Shown here in pieces: positions 21,781 to 31,712 of a stretch of 64,000 bases of DNA (position 1 is the first letter of the stretch; every line of letters begins with the position of its first letter). The notes under the pieces are model-generated. The model made no database searches, was not told the DNA's origin, and saw nothing but the letters and a program-made list of their open reading frames with translations. The position numbers and the translations under genes are program-made. This DNA comes from Diphasiastrum complanatum (Eukaryota > Streptophyta > Lycopodiopsida > Lycopodiales > Lycopodiaceae). The stretch is from NCBI GenBank assembly GCA_029204225.1, contig CM055113.1:7285852-7349851 (forward strand), read 5' to 3'.

Positions 21781-22621
21781 CTATGCTTTGAGAAAGCACT
21801 TTTTTTTGCAAAGTGGCTTTGTGAGAAGATCAGCAATACACGAAGATGTGTCGACATGTTCTAAGTTGATGTCACCTCCAATGAGCTTTTCCCTTACAAA
21901 ATGGTGTGCCACTTCTATATGCTTGCTTCTTGCATGAAAAATAGGATTGTTTGCAAGAGCTTGTGCCGATATGTTGTCACATTTGATCAAGGGAAGATCA
22001 TCCTCTTTGATGCACTTTAGCTCCATGATTAACCTCTTGATCCAAAGCATTCTTTAGTTGTTGTAGTGAGTGCTTTGTACTCGGCCTCACAAGATGATAG
22101 AGATATGGTATCTTGCTTCTTTGAAAGCCAAGACACAAGATTGCCTTCAAGAAAGATAGTATATGCATTAATGGACTTCCGATCCATTTTATCACTTGCA
22201 AAATCGGAATTCGAATATCCAACAATGGTTAGATCTTCATTTTTGTACAATAAACCATAATCTTGAGTAGAAGATACATATCTTAGAACTCTCTTGGCCA
22301 TCTTCCAATGTTGGATCTTGGGATCTTGCATAAATTCACTCAATTTGGCACACAATAGCTCAAATCGGGTCTAGTGATAGTAAGCCAAATTAAAGAGCCT
22401 ATAAGACTCCTATAAAGTGTGATGTCCTCGAAGGATCTTTCATCACCTTTAATAGGATCTTTTACATGTTGCTCCATGGGAGTATCTATGCCTTTACAAC
22501 TTTGCATATTGAATTTTCTCAACATAGAAAAGACATATCTAGACTGACAAATAAAAGCATATTCTTCATGAAAATCAATCTCAAGGCCCAAAATGTAATG
22601 GATCTCTCCTAGATTTTGCAT
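21781..22621 (-). pseudogene. copia D RT end and RNase H
   Basis: Three overlapping frames continue the protein. 22621-22340 gives NLGEIHYILGLEIDF and SLIGSLIWLTITRPDLSY. 22355-22029 gives KRVLRYVSSTQDYGLLY, SDFASDKMDRKSINAY and ISLSSCEAEYKAL. 22050-21781 gives LPLIKCDNISAQALANNPIFHAR and IADLLTKPL. Frameshifts near 22350 and 22040 and a stop after YVDD at 22655 break it. RNase H catalytic region is present but split. Confidence 0.88.
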
Positions 22622-22654
22622 TTTAAATTCTTTTCCTAATGCATCTTTGGTTTC

Positions 22655-23713
22655 TTAAACTAGCATCAAACAACTTCCACTAAGAATAATGTCATCTACA
22701 TAGATTAGGAGAATGACAATATTACTACCATTAAATTTTAAGTACATAGAAGGATCATAGTCACTAAGCACAAATCCTAATGAAAGTAGAAAGTTGTTGA
22801 GTCTTGAATACCATGATCTAGGTGCTTGATTTAAGACATAAAGACTTCTAAATAACAAACACACCTTAGATTTATCCTTGATAAATCCTTGAGCCACCCC
22901 ATTTTGAGATGGTGTATCTGCACAAGAAAACTCCCTTTTAATGCCTTCAAGCTCACAATAATCATGAAATTTATTGGAAGTGTACTCACCACCTCCATCA
23001 CTTCTAAGAATCTTGATTTTGTAAGAAAATTGCTTTTCAACTAGAGCTTTGAACTTTAGGAAATAGTCAAACACCATAGATTTTGAAGCTAGAAGATATA
23101 CCCAAGTAAATCTAGTGAAATCATCAATGAAAGTTACAAAGCAAGTAGCACCACCCTTGCTCTTTGAAGATGAGAAGTGCACATCCGAGTGTATGAGTTC
23201 CAATCTCATTACATAAGTTGAAGCACATTCATCACTTCTCTGTACACTTTGAAAAATCTGGTTTTTTAGTGTTAGAAGTCTAGAAGTATTTTTTGCCTCA
23301 TAGATGGAATTGAGGGTATCCCAAGCATCTTTGGCATTAGTACAAGCACCAATTTCTCTTAAGATGTCATTTGAGACATTCATCTTAATATAATGCAGAG
23401 CCATCCTGGCTCTCTTTTTGTACTTTGGAATTTCTTGAGGAATTTGTGGCTCTTCTTCAATGCCAAGTACAATATCCATCACATCTTGTAGTATTAAGAT
23501 AGATTCCATTCTAACCTTCCAAATTGAGTAATTGGAGGTTGATAATCTTTCACTTGCTTTTAATAGAAAGACACCCATTGAAGTCATAAAGAATGATAGA
23601 AATAAAAAAAGATGGATGAAAGAATTGCTTATCTTCTCACTATAGGAACCAATCAAGGGTATAGAACCAAATCCTATGTAAGACTTAGCAAAAAATTGTG
23701 AGATAGATCTCAC
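22655..23713 (-). CDS. copia D fused gag-integrase-RT reading frame
   Basis: One open frame of about 352 codons joins three parts that normally lie far apart. First is gag N-terminal sequence (LSTSNYSIWKVRMESIL, MALHYIKMNVSNDI, AKDAWDTLNSIYEA). Second is integrase core (CFVTFIDDFTRFTWVYLL, ILRSDGGGEYTSNKF, DTPSQNGVA). Third is RT (KVCLLFRSLYVLNQAPRSWY, ILLIYVDDIILSG). Gag zinc knuckle, protease, part of integrase and the RT start are missing, yet frame is kept across both junctions. The true gag start is probably the Met of MGVFLLKASERL, near 23580. No complete enzyme is possible, but a fusion protein could be made. Confidence 0.8.
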   Translation of the reverse strand: MRSISQFFAKSYIGFGSIPLIGSYSEKISNSFIHLFLFLSFFMTSMGVFLLKASERLSTSNYSIWKVRMESILILQDVMDIVLGIEEEPQIPQEIPKYKKRARMALHYIKMNVSNDILREIGACTNAKDAWDTLNSIYEAKNTSRLLTLKNQIFQSVQRSDECASTYVMRLELIHSDVHFSSSKSKGGATCFVTFIDDFTRFTWVYLLASKSMVFDYFLKFKALVEKQFSYKIKILRSDGGGEYTSNKFHDYCELEGIKREFSCADTPSQNGVAQGFIKDKSKVCLLFRSLYVLNQAPRSWYSRLNNFLLSLGFVLSDYDPSMYLKFNGSNIVILLIYVDDIILSGSCLMLV

Positions 23714-24334
23714 TAGCTTGACAATATCTCTAAAACAAGATTTGAATCATAAAAAAAAGATGAAGTATGGCAAAAGTTATGGTTCTCTGAATTTCACACG
23801 TGTGAAATATTCCAAAAAATGTCAAATTGACTCAAATACAATCTATTTGTATGAAACAATTTGCCTAGAACCTATAAGTTTTGTCTAAATCACATATAGA
23901 TGAGATTGTGTAGCTTCTGGAAGACTTTTGTGATCATTCAAGCAATAAATGACATGTACACATGATTTGCCACAGGTCTAGGCGCCCTACCTATGACTCT
24001 GCAAAAGCTTATAACTTTTGATTGGCTTATCCAACTGTCATGATTCAAATTGCATCAGATTCTACACATTTCTAGCTTTCTAGTGGGCTAATTCGCTTGA
24101 AATTTGGATCTGAGGTGAGAGAGAACCACCAATCTAAAAATGGGCGGATTTCACACGTGCCAGCACCTGAAATTTCGTATAGTACTTGATCTGGCCCATT
24201 CAATGTGGTTTGCAGCTCATAATCACAAGAAAACTGCAAACTAGCTAGAAGGTAGAATCTCGACAATTCCTAGCTTGAAATCTGATCAGATTTGCAAACT
24301 TTTTGATTAGATTTGCTTGTAAAACTTAGGTAGG

Positions 24335-24346
24335 CTCTGATACCAT
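24335..24346 (-). other. Primer-binding site of copia D
   Basis: The minus strand reads TGGTATCAGAGC directly after the CA end of the 5' LTR, matching initiator tRNA-Met. Confidence 0.93.
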
Positions 24347-25170
24347 GCTGAATTCACACGTGTGGGATGCCCAACACGTGTATTTTTGATCTCCTAAGCA
24401 CAATAACACCATAAAGATCAGACTAGCATTGGTTGTCAATAGGAAAACTAATCATACAAGCAATATTATTGTGTTACAAGCAAGATCTGTCAACAAAACA
24501 TAAGACAAAGCATCATAAATGCCTCTACTCGGCTAGAGAGAGAAAATAACAAGTATAAAACTTGTGGAGAGAGAGAGAGGGCACAAAGAGCTTGTCTCCA
24601 AATCTGCATTACACACAAATTTCATCATTTTCTCAATGAGAGTACATCACATATATATAGATCCATGGACTCTTCTCCTACTTTGAGTTGAATCGGAGTT
24701 GTGTATCCACCTCTCAAGCTATCTAGACTTATCCAAGCCACCTCACTATGTCTAATTGTGCCACATAGTCTTTTCATGCATTAAATGTGGCATGTAAAGT
24801 GCAAATGGCAATTCCTATGGTAGCTCGAGTCTCTACCTCTACAAAATTTGAGATGGATCTCAAATGTTCCACAAGACAAGTTATGTAGATCAGACACACA
24901 AAGTGGATTGAGACACTTTGGCTAGTTTGAATCCTACTTTTGGCACATGTGAAATGCTTCAAAAGAAAACACTATTGACACTCAGAAGGCTCAAAGGGTA
25001 TTCAATTACTTCAAACTTAGTCTTGGTCTTCAGTTTCTTGTGTAGGATGCTCAAACCTTGAATATTTTATTCTAAGATGGGTCTTTACTAAGCCAAAAGA
25101 GCTCAATTCATCTTTGGCATTTTTAGGACCCATACTCACAACATTAGATAGATTTTTCAATATTTTGACA
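24347..25170 (-). repeat. 5' LTR of copia D (824 bp)
   Basis: Same termini as the 3' LTR. It carries about 200 extra bases (about 24840-25055) before the shared stretch CCTTGAATATTTTATTCTAA. The size difference between LTRs of one element means either deletion in the 3' copy or insertion in the 5' copy after integration. Confidence 0.92.
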
Positions 25171-25579
25171 CCATAGTGAACCAATACCATTCACTTGATG
25201 TTTTGATCCATCTCCAAGAACAATAAATCTTGATGGATCTGTGCTTAGGATCTGATTTCAGTTCATTTTGCAGCAAAGTAGAAGTAGGAATCCATCGTTA
25301 TTCAATTGAGCAATAACGTAGATCATTTGTTGAACGCATTGGCTTGCATTTTGGTTGATTATGCATGTGCATTTAGTTCAAGAGAGACCCATCCGGATGT
25401 CCTCTGATAGGCAGGACACAATACTACAAAGATAATTTGTCCCTTTTGCCTGATTTTGGGCTTTAAACAAGAAAGAACATTTGTAAGCAAGAGCCCACCG
25501 TCTTTGCTGATAGGCAGAAGAAGAAAGAAACAAAGAAGACTAGTAAACAGATTTTATAGGCTTTGTATTTGTTAACATT

Positions 25580-25591
25580 TGGCACCGTTGC
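25580..25591 (+). other. Candidate primer-binding site of gypsy element E
   Basis: TGGCACCGTTGC follows a TTAACA that could end an LTR. It resembles TGGCGCCGTTGC, the PBS region of plant Tat/Athila-type gypsy elements. The upstream LTR is not delimited and is probably truncated. Confidence 0.4.
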
Positions 25592-26024
25592 TGCTTGAAC
25601 TCCACACCTCATAAACCCATACCTGTTGCAACAATGTTCTTGAACAGATCCATAACAGTCCTCATCTGCAGTCTACCTTGCAAACGAACTACCCTACCTG
25701 CAAAATGACCTGCAAGAAACAACAACTGCAGGCAAAACAACTTGCTTGCAAATCCATCTGAAAACCAACTTGCTTGCACCTGAACTTGCAAACCAACCAG
25801 CAAGCCACAACAACTGCAAACGCAAATGCACTGTTGGCCAATCCATTTGCGATCAGACTTGCTTTAGTATCAAACTGCAAAACCATCTACATCCACGCAT
25901 CATTTCCTGCAAAACCAGAGCCCACACCCATCTCCTACATTCCTCCCAGACAAACCTACACGTTCCCTCCCTACAGAACCACATTGCTTCAACCGTCCCT
26001 TCACGCTCCCTTTCCGTTCAATCA

Positions 26025-26540
26025 AATCTCGACCGACGGGTTTCGTTGAAATCTTGACCGACGGATTTTGATCAAATCTCGACCGAGAGGTTTCGCTGAT
26101 ATCTCTACCAACAGATTTTGATCAAATCTCGACCGACGGTTTTTGCTGAAATCTTGACCAACGGATTTCGATCACATCTCGACCGACGGGTCTTGCTGAA
26201 AGCTTGACCGACAGATTTTGATCAAATCTCGACCGATGGGTTTGGCTGAAATCTCGATCGACGGATTTGATCAAATCTCGACCGACGGTTTTCACTGAAA
26301 TCTTGACCGACGGGTTTTGATCAAATCTCGACCGACGGTTTTGCTGAAATCTCGACCGACGAGTTTCGATCAAATCTCAACCAACGGGTTTCGTTCAAAT
26401 CTCGTCCGACGAATTTTGATCAAATATCGATTAATGGTTTTCGCTAAAATCTCAACCGACGGATTTCGATCAAATCTCGACCGATGGTTTTCGCTGAAAT
26501 CTCGACCGACGAAAGCGATCGAATCTCGACCGACGGTTCT
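26025..26540. repeat. 25-bp tandem repeat with 50-bp dimer period
   Basis: About 20 units of a 25-bp monomer, consensus ATCTCGACCGACGG followed by TTTxGxTxAA. Units ending GCTGAA alternate for much of the array with units ending GATCAA, so the higher-order unit is 50 bp. The array is degenerate, and some units have lost a base. Translation on either strand gives repetitive frames of 80-100 aa (Arg/Ser/Asp rich) that I take as by-products. Confidence 0.9.
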
Positions 26541-26890
26541 GGGTCCAATCTCAACCGAAGGGGTTCCTTACCATCTCAACCGGATCAAATCCATGCCAGA
26601 CCACAGAACTTTCAAATGACACATCAGATTGGCATTTCGACAGAACCACCATCTCCCCAAAGCCTTAGAGACTGAAAAAAAAGAGGAGGCATGAACACCA
26701 AAAAAATTTCAAAAAACAAAACTCATACCAATAGAAAGCCCTTTTCATATTGAGTCTCCACCTTCACTTTCTTCAATACCCTAAAAATCCAAAAAATCCA
26801 AAAACTACCAAAAAAAAAAACCAAAAACCCTAAAAAATCCAAAAGTATCAGAAATACATACCCAACACAAAAAAGACACAACAGTACCCA

Positions 26891-27975
26891 ATGGACAAAC
26901 ATACAGATCCTAAAATCCCAGAAGATTATCCATATGAGATCAGGTCCCCTATAGCTGAACAAATCAGACGTCATAGGTTCTACCAAATGCGGGCCCAAAT
27001 AGACGAGCCATCAAGAAATCCATTCGAGGGACATGAACTTGATAGAGCCGAGTCTTCACGTGCACGACCACATTTTTATGGTGCTGAACCCTCCCAGGTC
27101 AGAACCAACCTTAATGGTGCTTCTGCCACTCACGGAGCTCATCTTGAGAGACGTACACCCAAGGTAGATCTACCAAAGTTTGACAGTACTTCGGACCCTC
27201 AAAGCTTTTTGCAAATCTTTGAGAATGCATGTGATGTCTATGGGAAAACATCTCTCGCTGCTATGGTCCAATTGTTTTCAATGACCACGATCGCTAAAGC
27301 ACGTGATTGGTTTTTCAACCTTGATCGTGAAGATAAGACAAACTGGTCAATTTTAAAAGAGTCCTTTATCAAGCGTTTTAAGCCCTTTCGCTTGGTCGAG
27401 AGCCCTTTTGTCAAATTGACTAACATAAAATGACAAAAGACGAATGCGTACAAAACTACATCGAGCATTTCAAATGCCTGAAAAGTCAAGTACAAGAACA
27501 GCCCTCCGAACAGATGCTCATCATCTGGTTCTTAGTCGGCCTTCCAAGATGGATTAGACGCGAGCTTAAATCCAATGATGAATATATGAGCCTCAAATTA
27601 GCTATGTTTGATGCCATCAAAGAAAAAGACAAAGGATCAGATGTTGACGAATCCAGAGAAAGGCGAGCACCACGTGCTCCTATCCATGAGTCAAAGCTGA
27701 TCGAGGACACTGGAGATCAGCTTTGGAAATCCCAGTTGGAGTTGCTTAATAAGCAATACCAACTACAGATGGAGAAACTCACCAATGAGTTTCAAACTAC
27801 CTTGAAGTCTATACAAAGCAGTATGCCTGGTCAGCCAAACCTTGCACAAGTACCTTATAGACGAAAAACAATATGGTGCCCACACTGCCAGGCTACTCAT
27901 CCTGCTGAAGCTTGTCCTTCTTATCAGCCTATCCAAGCACATACAGTCCAACAATATGAAGAACACCCATCATAG
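26891..27975 (+). pseudogene. gypsy E gag
   Basis: Two frames overlapping at 27430 make one gag. The first contains VDLPKFDSTSDPQSFLQIFE, then SMTTIAKARDWFFNLDRED and LKESFIKRFKPF. The second has YIEHFKCLKSQVQEQPSEQM, WFLVGLPRWIRRELKSN, a charged region and coiled-coil-like QLELLNKQYQLQMEKLTNEF. One frameshift and a TAG stop at 27975 separate it from the zinc-finger frame. The start at 26891 is the first ATG. Confidence 0.8.
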
Positions 27976-27987
27976 TCTGGACATTCC

Positions 27988-28239
27988 TTGACTTATCATG
28001 AATATCCACCTGGAAGTCCAGAACCATTCACCATACAAGATGGCTATGCAGTTATACAAGGGCCATTGAACAACCGATGTTTCATTTGTGGTGAAACCAT
28101 CCATTTCATGGTTGATTGCCCAGTCAAGACCAAGTACCATGCCGAGTGTCCCCACTGTGTCAGAAAACACAGTTTCAAAGACTGTCCAAAACAACCCAAC
28201 AAGATCCTACTTGCCCGACACATTAGTTATGACTCCTGA
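27988..28239 (+). pseudogene. gypsy E cysteine-rich (zinc knuckle) segment
   Basis: Continues gag after a stop. The 27.9-kb end of the previous frame carries WCPHCQATHPAEACP, and this one carries CFICGETIHFMVDCP and CPHCVRKHSFKDCP. Three CxxC...H/C clusters in a row exceed the usual one or two knuckles. Confidence 0.7.
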
Positions 28240-28399
28240 TAGGATCCTCGCGACAACACAACACGAGCACCATAGCAACCAACAGTTAAACCTGCTGCTC
28301 AATCGAGAATTTCTTGCAAACTTCTACATTACCGCACAATACACCAGTTCCATAATGCAAAAAGACACTACTATGAAATGAGTCCTTGTTGAACGAAAG

Positions 28400-29760
28400 T
28401 GAAACCAATATTCCGTCATCTGCTACAATGTCCAACCAAGAGCAACCTCCATAGGGAATTGACAGTTTTTCTCCCCTTCCACAACCTCAAATCTATTTGT
28501 CTTTCCACATGCTGATAAGATTTCCAATGTGCCAAAAAGCAATGTATCATCCACATATAAAATGATAATGATAAAATATTGCTGCACTGCTTTGAAGTAA
28601 ATGTTTGAATCTGAAGAGCTAGGTTTGTAGCCGTGATCAATAAGGAAAGTATTGATCCTTTGAAACCATGCTCGAGCAGATTGCTTCAAGCCATAAAGTG
28701 CCTTATGGAGTTTGCACACATGATTGCGTTTACCCTCGATAATATAACCTACATCTTCTTCGATAACTCCATTAAGATATGTTGTCTGTACATCCATTTG
28801 ATGTATTTTCAAATTTGCTAAATGATAGCAAAAGTCGAATAAGAGAATGCTTGACTATTGGACTGAAAGTTTCAGTGTAATCGATGTTGTATACCTGAGA
28901 AAATCCTTTGGCAACAAGTTGTGCCTGTCTTCTATTGATGCTTCCATCTGCACTGTACTTGACTTTGAAAATCCATTTGCAATCAACACATTTCTACTAG
29001 CAGGTAATTCGACAACTGTCCATGTCTAGTTCTTGATAAGAGATGAATACTCTTTATCCATAGCTTCTTTCCAGAGATCAGAATCAAGTTGATTGAGTGC
29101 CTCTTCGACATACGTCGGTTCCTGAACAAGATAGGCTGCAAACTTGTCGATATACCGGTTGGGTGGTCTGCTGGTTCTTGAAAATCTTCTGGATAATAGA
29201 GGAAGTTGATCGTTTCTATCATACTATAGTTGTTGAACTGCAACATCATCACTTCTGACCCGTCGTTGATTCTTTGTTCGTCGAAAGTAGAAGAGCATGG
29301 ACCTTCAATGGGAATAGTCACCTTCAGAACTGGAAAGTTCAAAGCATCAGGAGAATTTGACAGGTCGACTACATGGGAACTGCCCTTTCTTATGAGGTCT
29401 TGAAACTGATCTTCGATGAAGATGACATCCCGGCTAGTGAATATCTTCGACTCAATGGGATCGAACAACTTGTAGGCTTGATCTGAAGTAATGTAGCTGA
29501 TGAAAACACATTTGATACTCTGGAAGTCGAGCTTCTTCCTGAGATCACGAGGTATCTACGCAAAAGTAGTACATCCAAAAACTCGTAAGTTTGATAAAGA
29601 AGGTTTGGTACCTGTCCAAACTTCAAATGGCGTTTTGTCTGAGAGGCCTTGAGTAGGACATCTATTCTGAATATAGGTTTCTGTTGAAACATCTTTAGCC
29701 CAGAAGGACTTCGGAAGTGTCGCATGTGAGAATATGCACCACTTTGACCTGGGGAGATGA
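28400..29760 (-). mobile_element. Copia fragment F (integrase end, linker, RT start)
   Basis: On the minus strand, 29725-29390 and 29468-28983 carry a frame-shifted integrase C-terminal part (FDPIESKIFTSRDVIFIEDQF) and linker. 28812-28423 carries RT ([51 protein letters not shown]). Gag, protease, integrase core and RNase H are absent. It is closely related in wording to fragments G, H and M. Confidence 0.85.
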
Positions 29761-31018
29761 CGAGACTATGTTTTCTTGTTGATCAGGTTGCTTGGCTTAT
29801 TAACTAGGGTTAGGGTTGCCTTGGGATCCGCAAACCCTCCAACATTCCAATGCATGACTACGCCTATAAAAAATTGAACAAAGCCGTAGTGAGTGGGAAT
29901 GACGTTCAATCTTTAGCAACTAACTTGAAATGATCGCTAGATACTAAGCGATCACGTAGCTAAACATGAAGTATTAAATTCTCAGACAATTTCTATCAAT
30001 TACAAAGAAAATACAGAGATGCATGCATTTTGACATATATTGAACGCAACAAAGGGGAGATCTAGAGTGTATACTCTCCTACGAGATCTAAGAGGCATAC
30101 ATAAGAATGGAAGGTGAGGCTATTTTTGTGTTTTTTTTTTTTTGTTCCTCAAATATTTTTGTGAGTATTTTTTGTATTTGGATATAATCAGATGATGGAT
30201 CTGGATGTGGATCAAACCGAAACGAAAGTGAATTCAGATCAAAATCAATTCGGGATCTAAACAAAAGTTAGATGGATGAAAAATAGTGTAAATGAAATTT
30301 CAAAAGGCAATAAAAAAATAATAATAAAAAATTCAGATGGGCTCTAATTGTCAGATGCTTAGGAAAATTTTCAATTTCGAGTCAAACAAAATGATTTTGA
30401 CTCGCCGAAATACCTACTTGCTTCAAATGATAATCAGAACAATCTGGAAAGGTGGCGAGTTAAATAGAGCAGGTGGCGAGTCAAATGACGAGTTAGAAGT
30501 GCAAGTCAAAGTTTGACTCGTCGGTCTGGTAGAATATAGATCCAAAATTGTACTTGGTATTGTATTGATGGTGAGTCAAAATAATAAAAGAATAAAGAGA
30601 AAGCTCAGTTGGCGAATCAGATAGGGCATGAGTCAAAAGAAAAAGACGGGAAACAAAAAATGAATGAGAAATTTGAAATGGCGAGTTAAATGTCGTCTGA
30701 CTCACCGACCTCTAGAATAGTAGTTCTGAGGCTACTGGTCACTCTGGGCTAATGGCAAGTCAAATGGCTGTGCAAAAATGTAATAAAATAGGTTGGAGAG
30801 TCAAGACGCTATTGGCGAGTTAGTGCGAGTCAAAATTTTTGACTCATCGAGGTCACAGAATGGACCTGAAAACCTGCCCAGCTCACTGCAACAATGGTGA
30901 CTCAGAAAGATGAGAAAAACTAGAGAAAAGCCTGAGGGAAAGTCAAAAACATGTAGAAAAGACAAGAATAATCAAGAAAAATACAAACAAAAATTCATCT
31001 TGAGTGTAGCTTAGCATA
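29761..31018. other. Non-coding spacer with a cluster of TTGACT/AGTCAA motifs
   Basis: No supported gene. Between 30380 and 30946 the hexamer AGTCAA occurs nine times and its complement TTGACT three times, mostly inside a longer GGCGAGTCAAA-like motif. TTGAC(C/T) is the W-box core bound by WRKY factors, but the extended similarity suggests a degenerate short repeat. The region could be the untranslated part of a gutted gypsy element whose PBS-like site is at 31028-31039. Confidence 0.55.
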
Positions 31019-31027
31019 GTCTCCCCA

Positions 31028-31039
31028 GCAACGATGCCA
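31028..31039 (-). other. Candidate primer-binding site of a Tat/Athila-like gypsy relic
   Basis: The minus strand reads TGGCATCGTTGCTGGGGAG, close to the TGGCGCCGTTGCCGGGGA typical of Tat/Athila elements, preceded by a T-run. An LTR would lie to its right and an internal region to its left; neither is delimited, and no coding sequence follows. Confidence 0.4.
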
Positions 31040-31712
31040 AAAAAATCTTGGATTCTTTCCGTGCCTCCTTAATCGGTGCAATCAAGAGGGCAAAGAAGAG
31101 ACTTGGATCTCCAACCAGGTGAGTATCAGTGTAGTGGTACGGGCTTTAATCCAATGGGGAGAGGGATAAACTACAAGCTTTAGATGGACTCTAAGCCTAC
31201 AAAGGGTGTCGGGGTGTTGGATCTAAAGTTGAAATGAGATTCTTCCCTATTCCTATCTCTTTTTAGTTGGTTTTGGGTAGATCCTCTTCTTGGATCTTGG
31301 TTTCTTGGATTATCTAGGCTTCTCTGGCTCTAGATCTTCTCCTCTTGAGGTTGATCTTCAAAAGGGAGGTGAACAATGAAATGGAAACCTCTACCTAATG
31401 GATCCTAATGATCACTCCAAGGGATTCATTTTGCGACAAAGTTGAAGGCCGAAGGTGTCGCAAAAATGCAAAAAAACCAAAGGTTGAAGGTTTGCCATGA
31501 GAAGACTTCGATATCATGGAAGTCCAGGACTTCTATGTCAAACCTTCAATGATCGTCAAAGACTTCGGGAAACTTGAAGTTGAGAAAGTCGAAGGAAGAC
31601 TGTCATCAACTTTCCGTGTACTTCTAAACACTTTGCGACAATGCGACTAAAAATACAACAATGTGAGTGGAAACTAATTACCATGGGATTTGGGGAGGAG
31701 ATAAATCCAGCA
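31040..31712 (-). repeat. LTR-like sequence, including the 3' LTR of copia fragment G
   Basis: On the minus strand a PPT (AAGGGGGGG) is followed at 31712 by TGCTGGATTTATC, the likely LTR start for the copia fragment at 31720-33140. The left end could not be fixed because the LTR expected for the site at 31028-31039 should occupy the same stretch. The middle repeats CGAAG and CTTCG words many times. Confidence 0.4.

Larger units (their letters stand above)
21093..25170 (-). mobile_element. Copia element D, complete insertion with LTRs and target duplication
   Basis: On the minus strand: 5' LTR 25170-24347, PBS 24346-24335, gag-pol region 23713-21770, PPT (AGGAGGAG at 21724-21717), 3' LTR 21716-21093. 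Both LTRs start TGTCAAAATATTG and end TTCAGCA or CTTCAGCA. Bases CCATA flank the element on both sides, a perfect 5-bp target-site duplication. The coding region is strongly deleted and fused. The insertion lies inside element C and so is younger than it. Confidence 0.95.
19614..25260 (-). mobile_element. Copia element C remnant, split by the nested element D
   Basis: The 3' LTR remnant, a 20112-21104 protease-like frame and, beyond the nested element, 25171-25260 form one interrupted relic. The outer part reads on the minus strand VLGDGSKHQVNGIGS, the usual sequence after a copia protease active site. Bases CCATA occur on both sides of the insertion (21088-21092 and 25171-25175). Reading frames across the junction do not match, so C was already damaged. 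Confidence 0.65.
25592..28380 (+). mobile_element. Ty3/gypsy element E, leader and gag only
   Basis: Plus-strand order: candidate PBS, leader with a 25-bp tandem repeat, gag (26891-27975), zinc-finger segment (27988-28239). No protease, RT or integrase follows; a minus-strand copia fragment begins near 28400. Long leader and PBS type suggest a Tat-like lineage, but without RT this cannot be confirmed. Confidence 0.65.

Noticed and set aside
26025-26540. CRISPR-like repeat array
   Set aside because: Repeats are directly contiguous without unique spacers, degenerate, and lie in a plant nuclear context.
26122-26619. Repetitive Arg/Ser/Asp-rich frames on both strands
   Set aside because: By-products of the 25-bp tandem repeat; the period is not a multiple of three and both strands are equally open.
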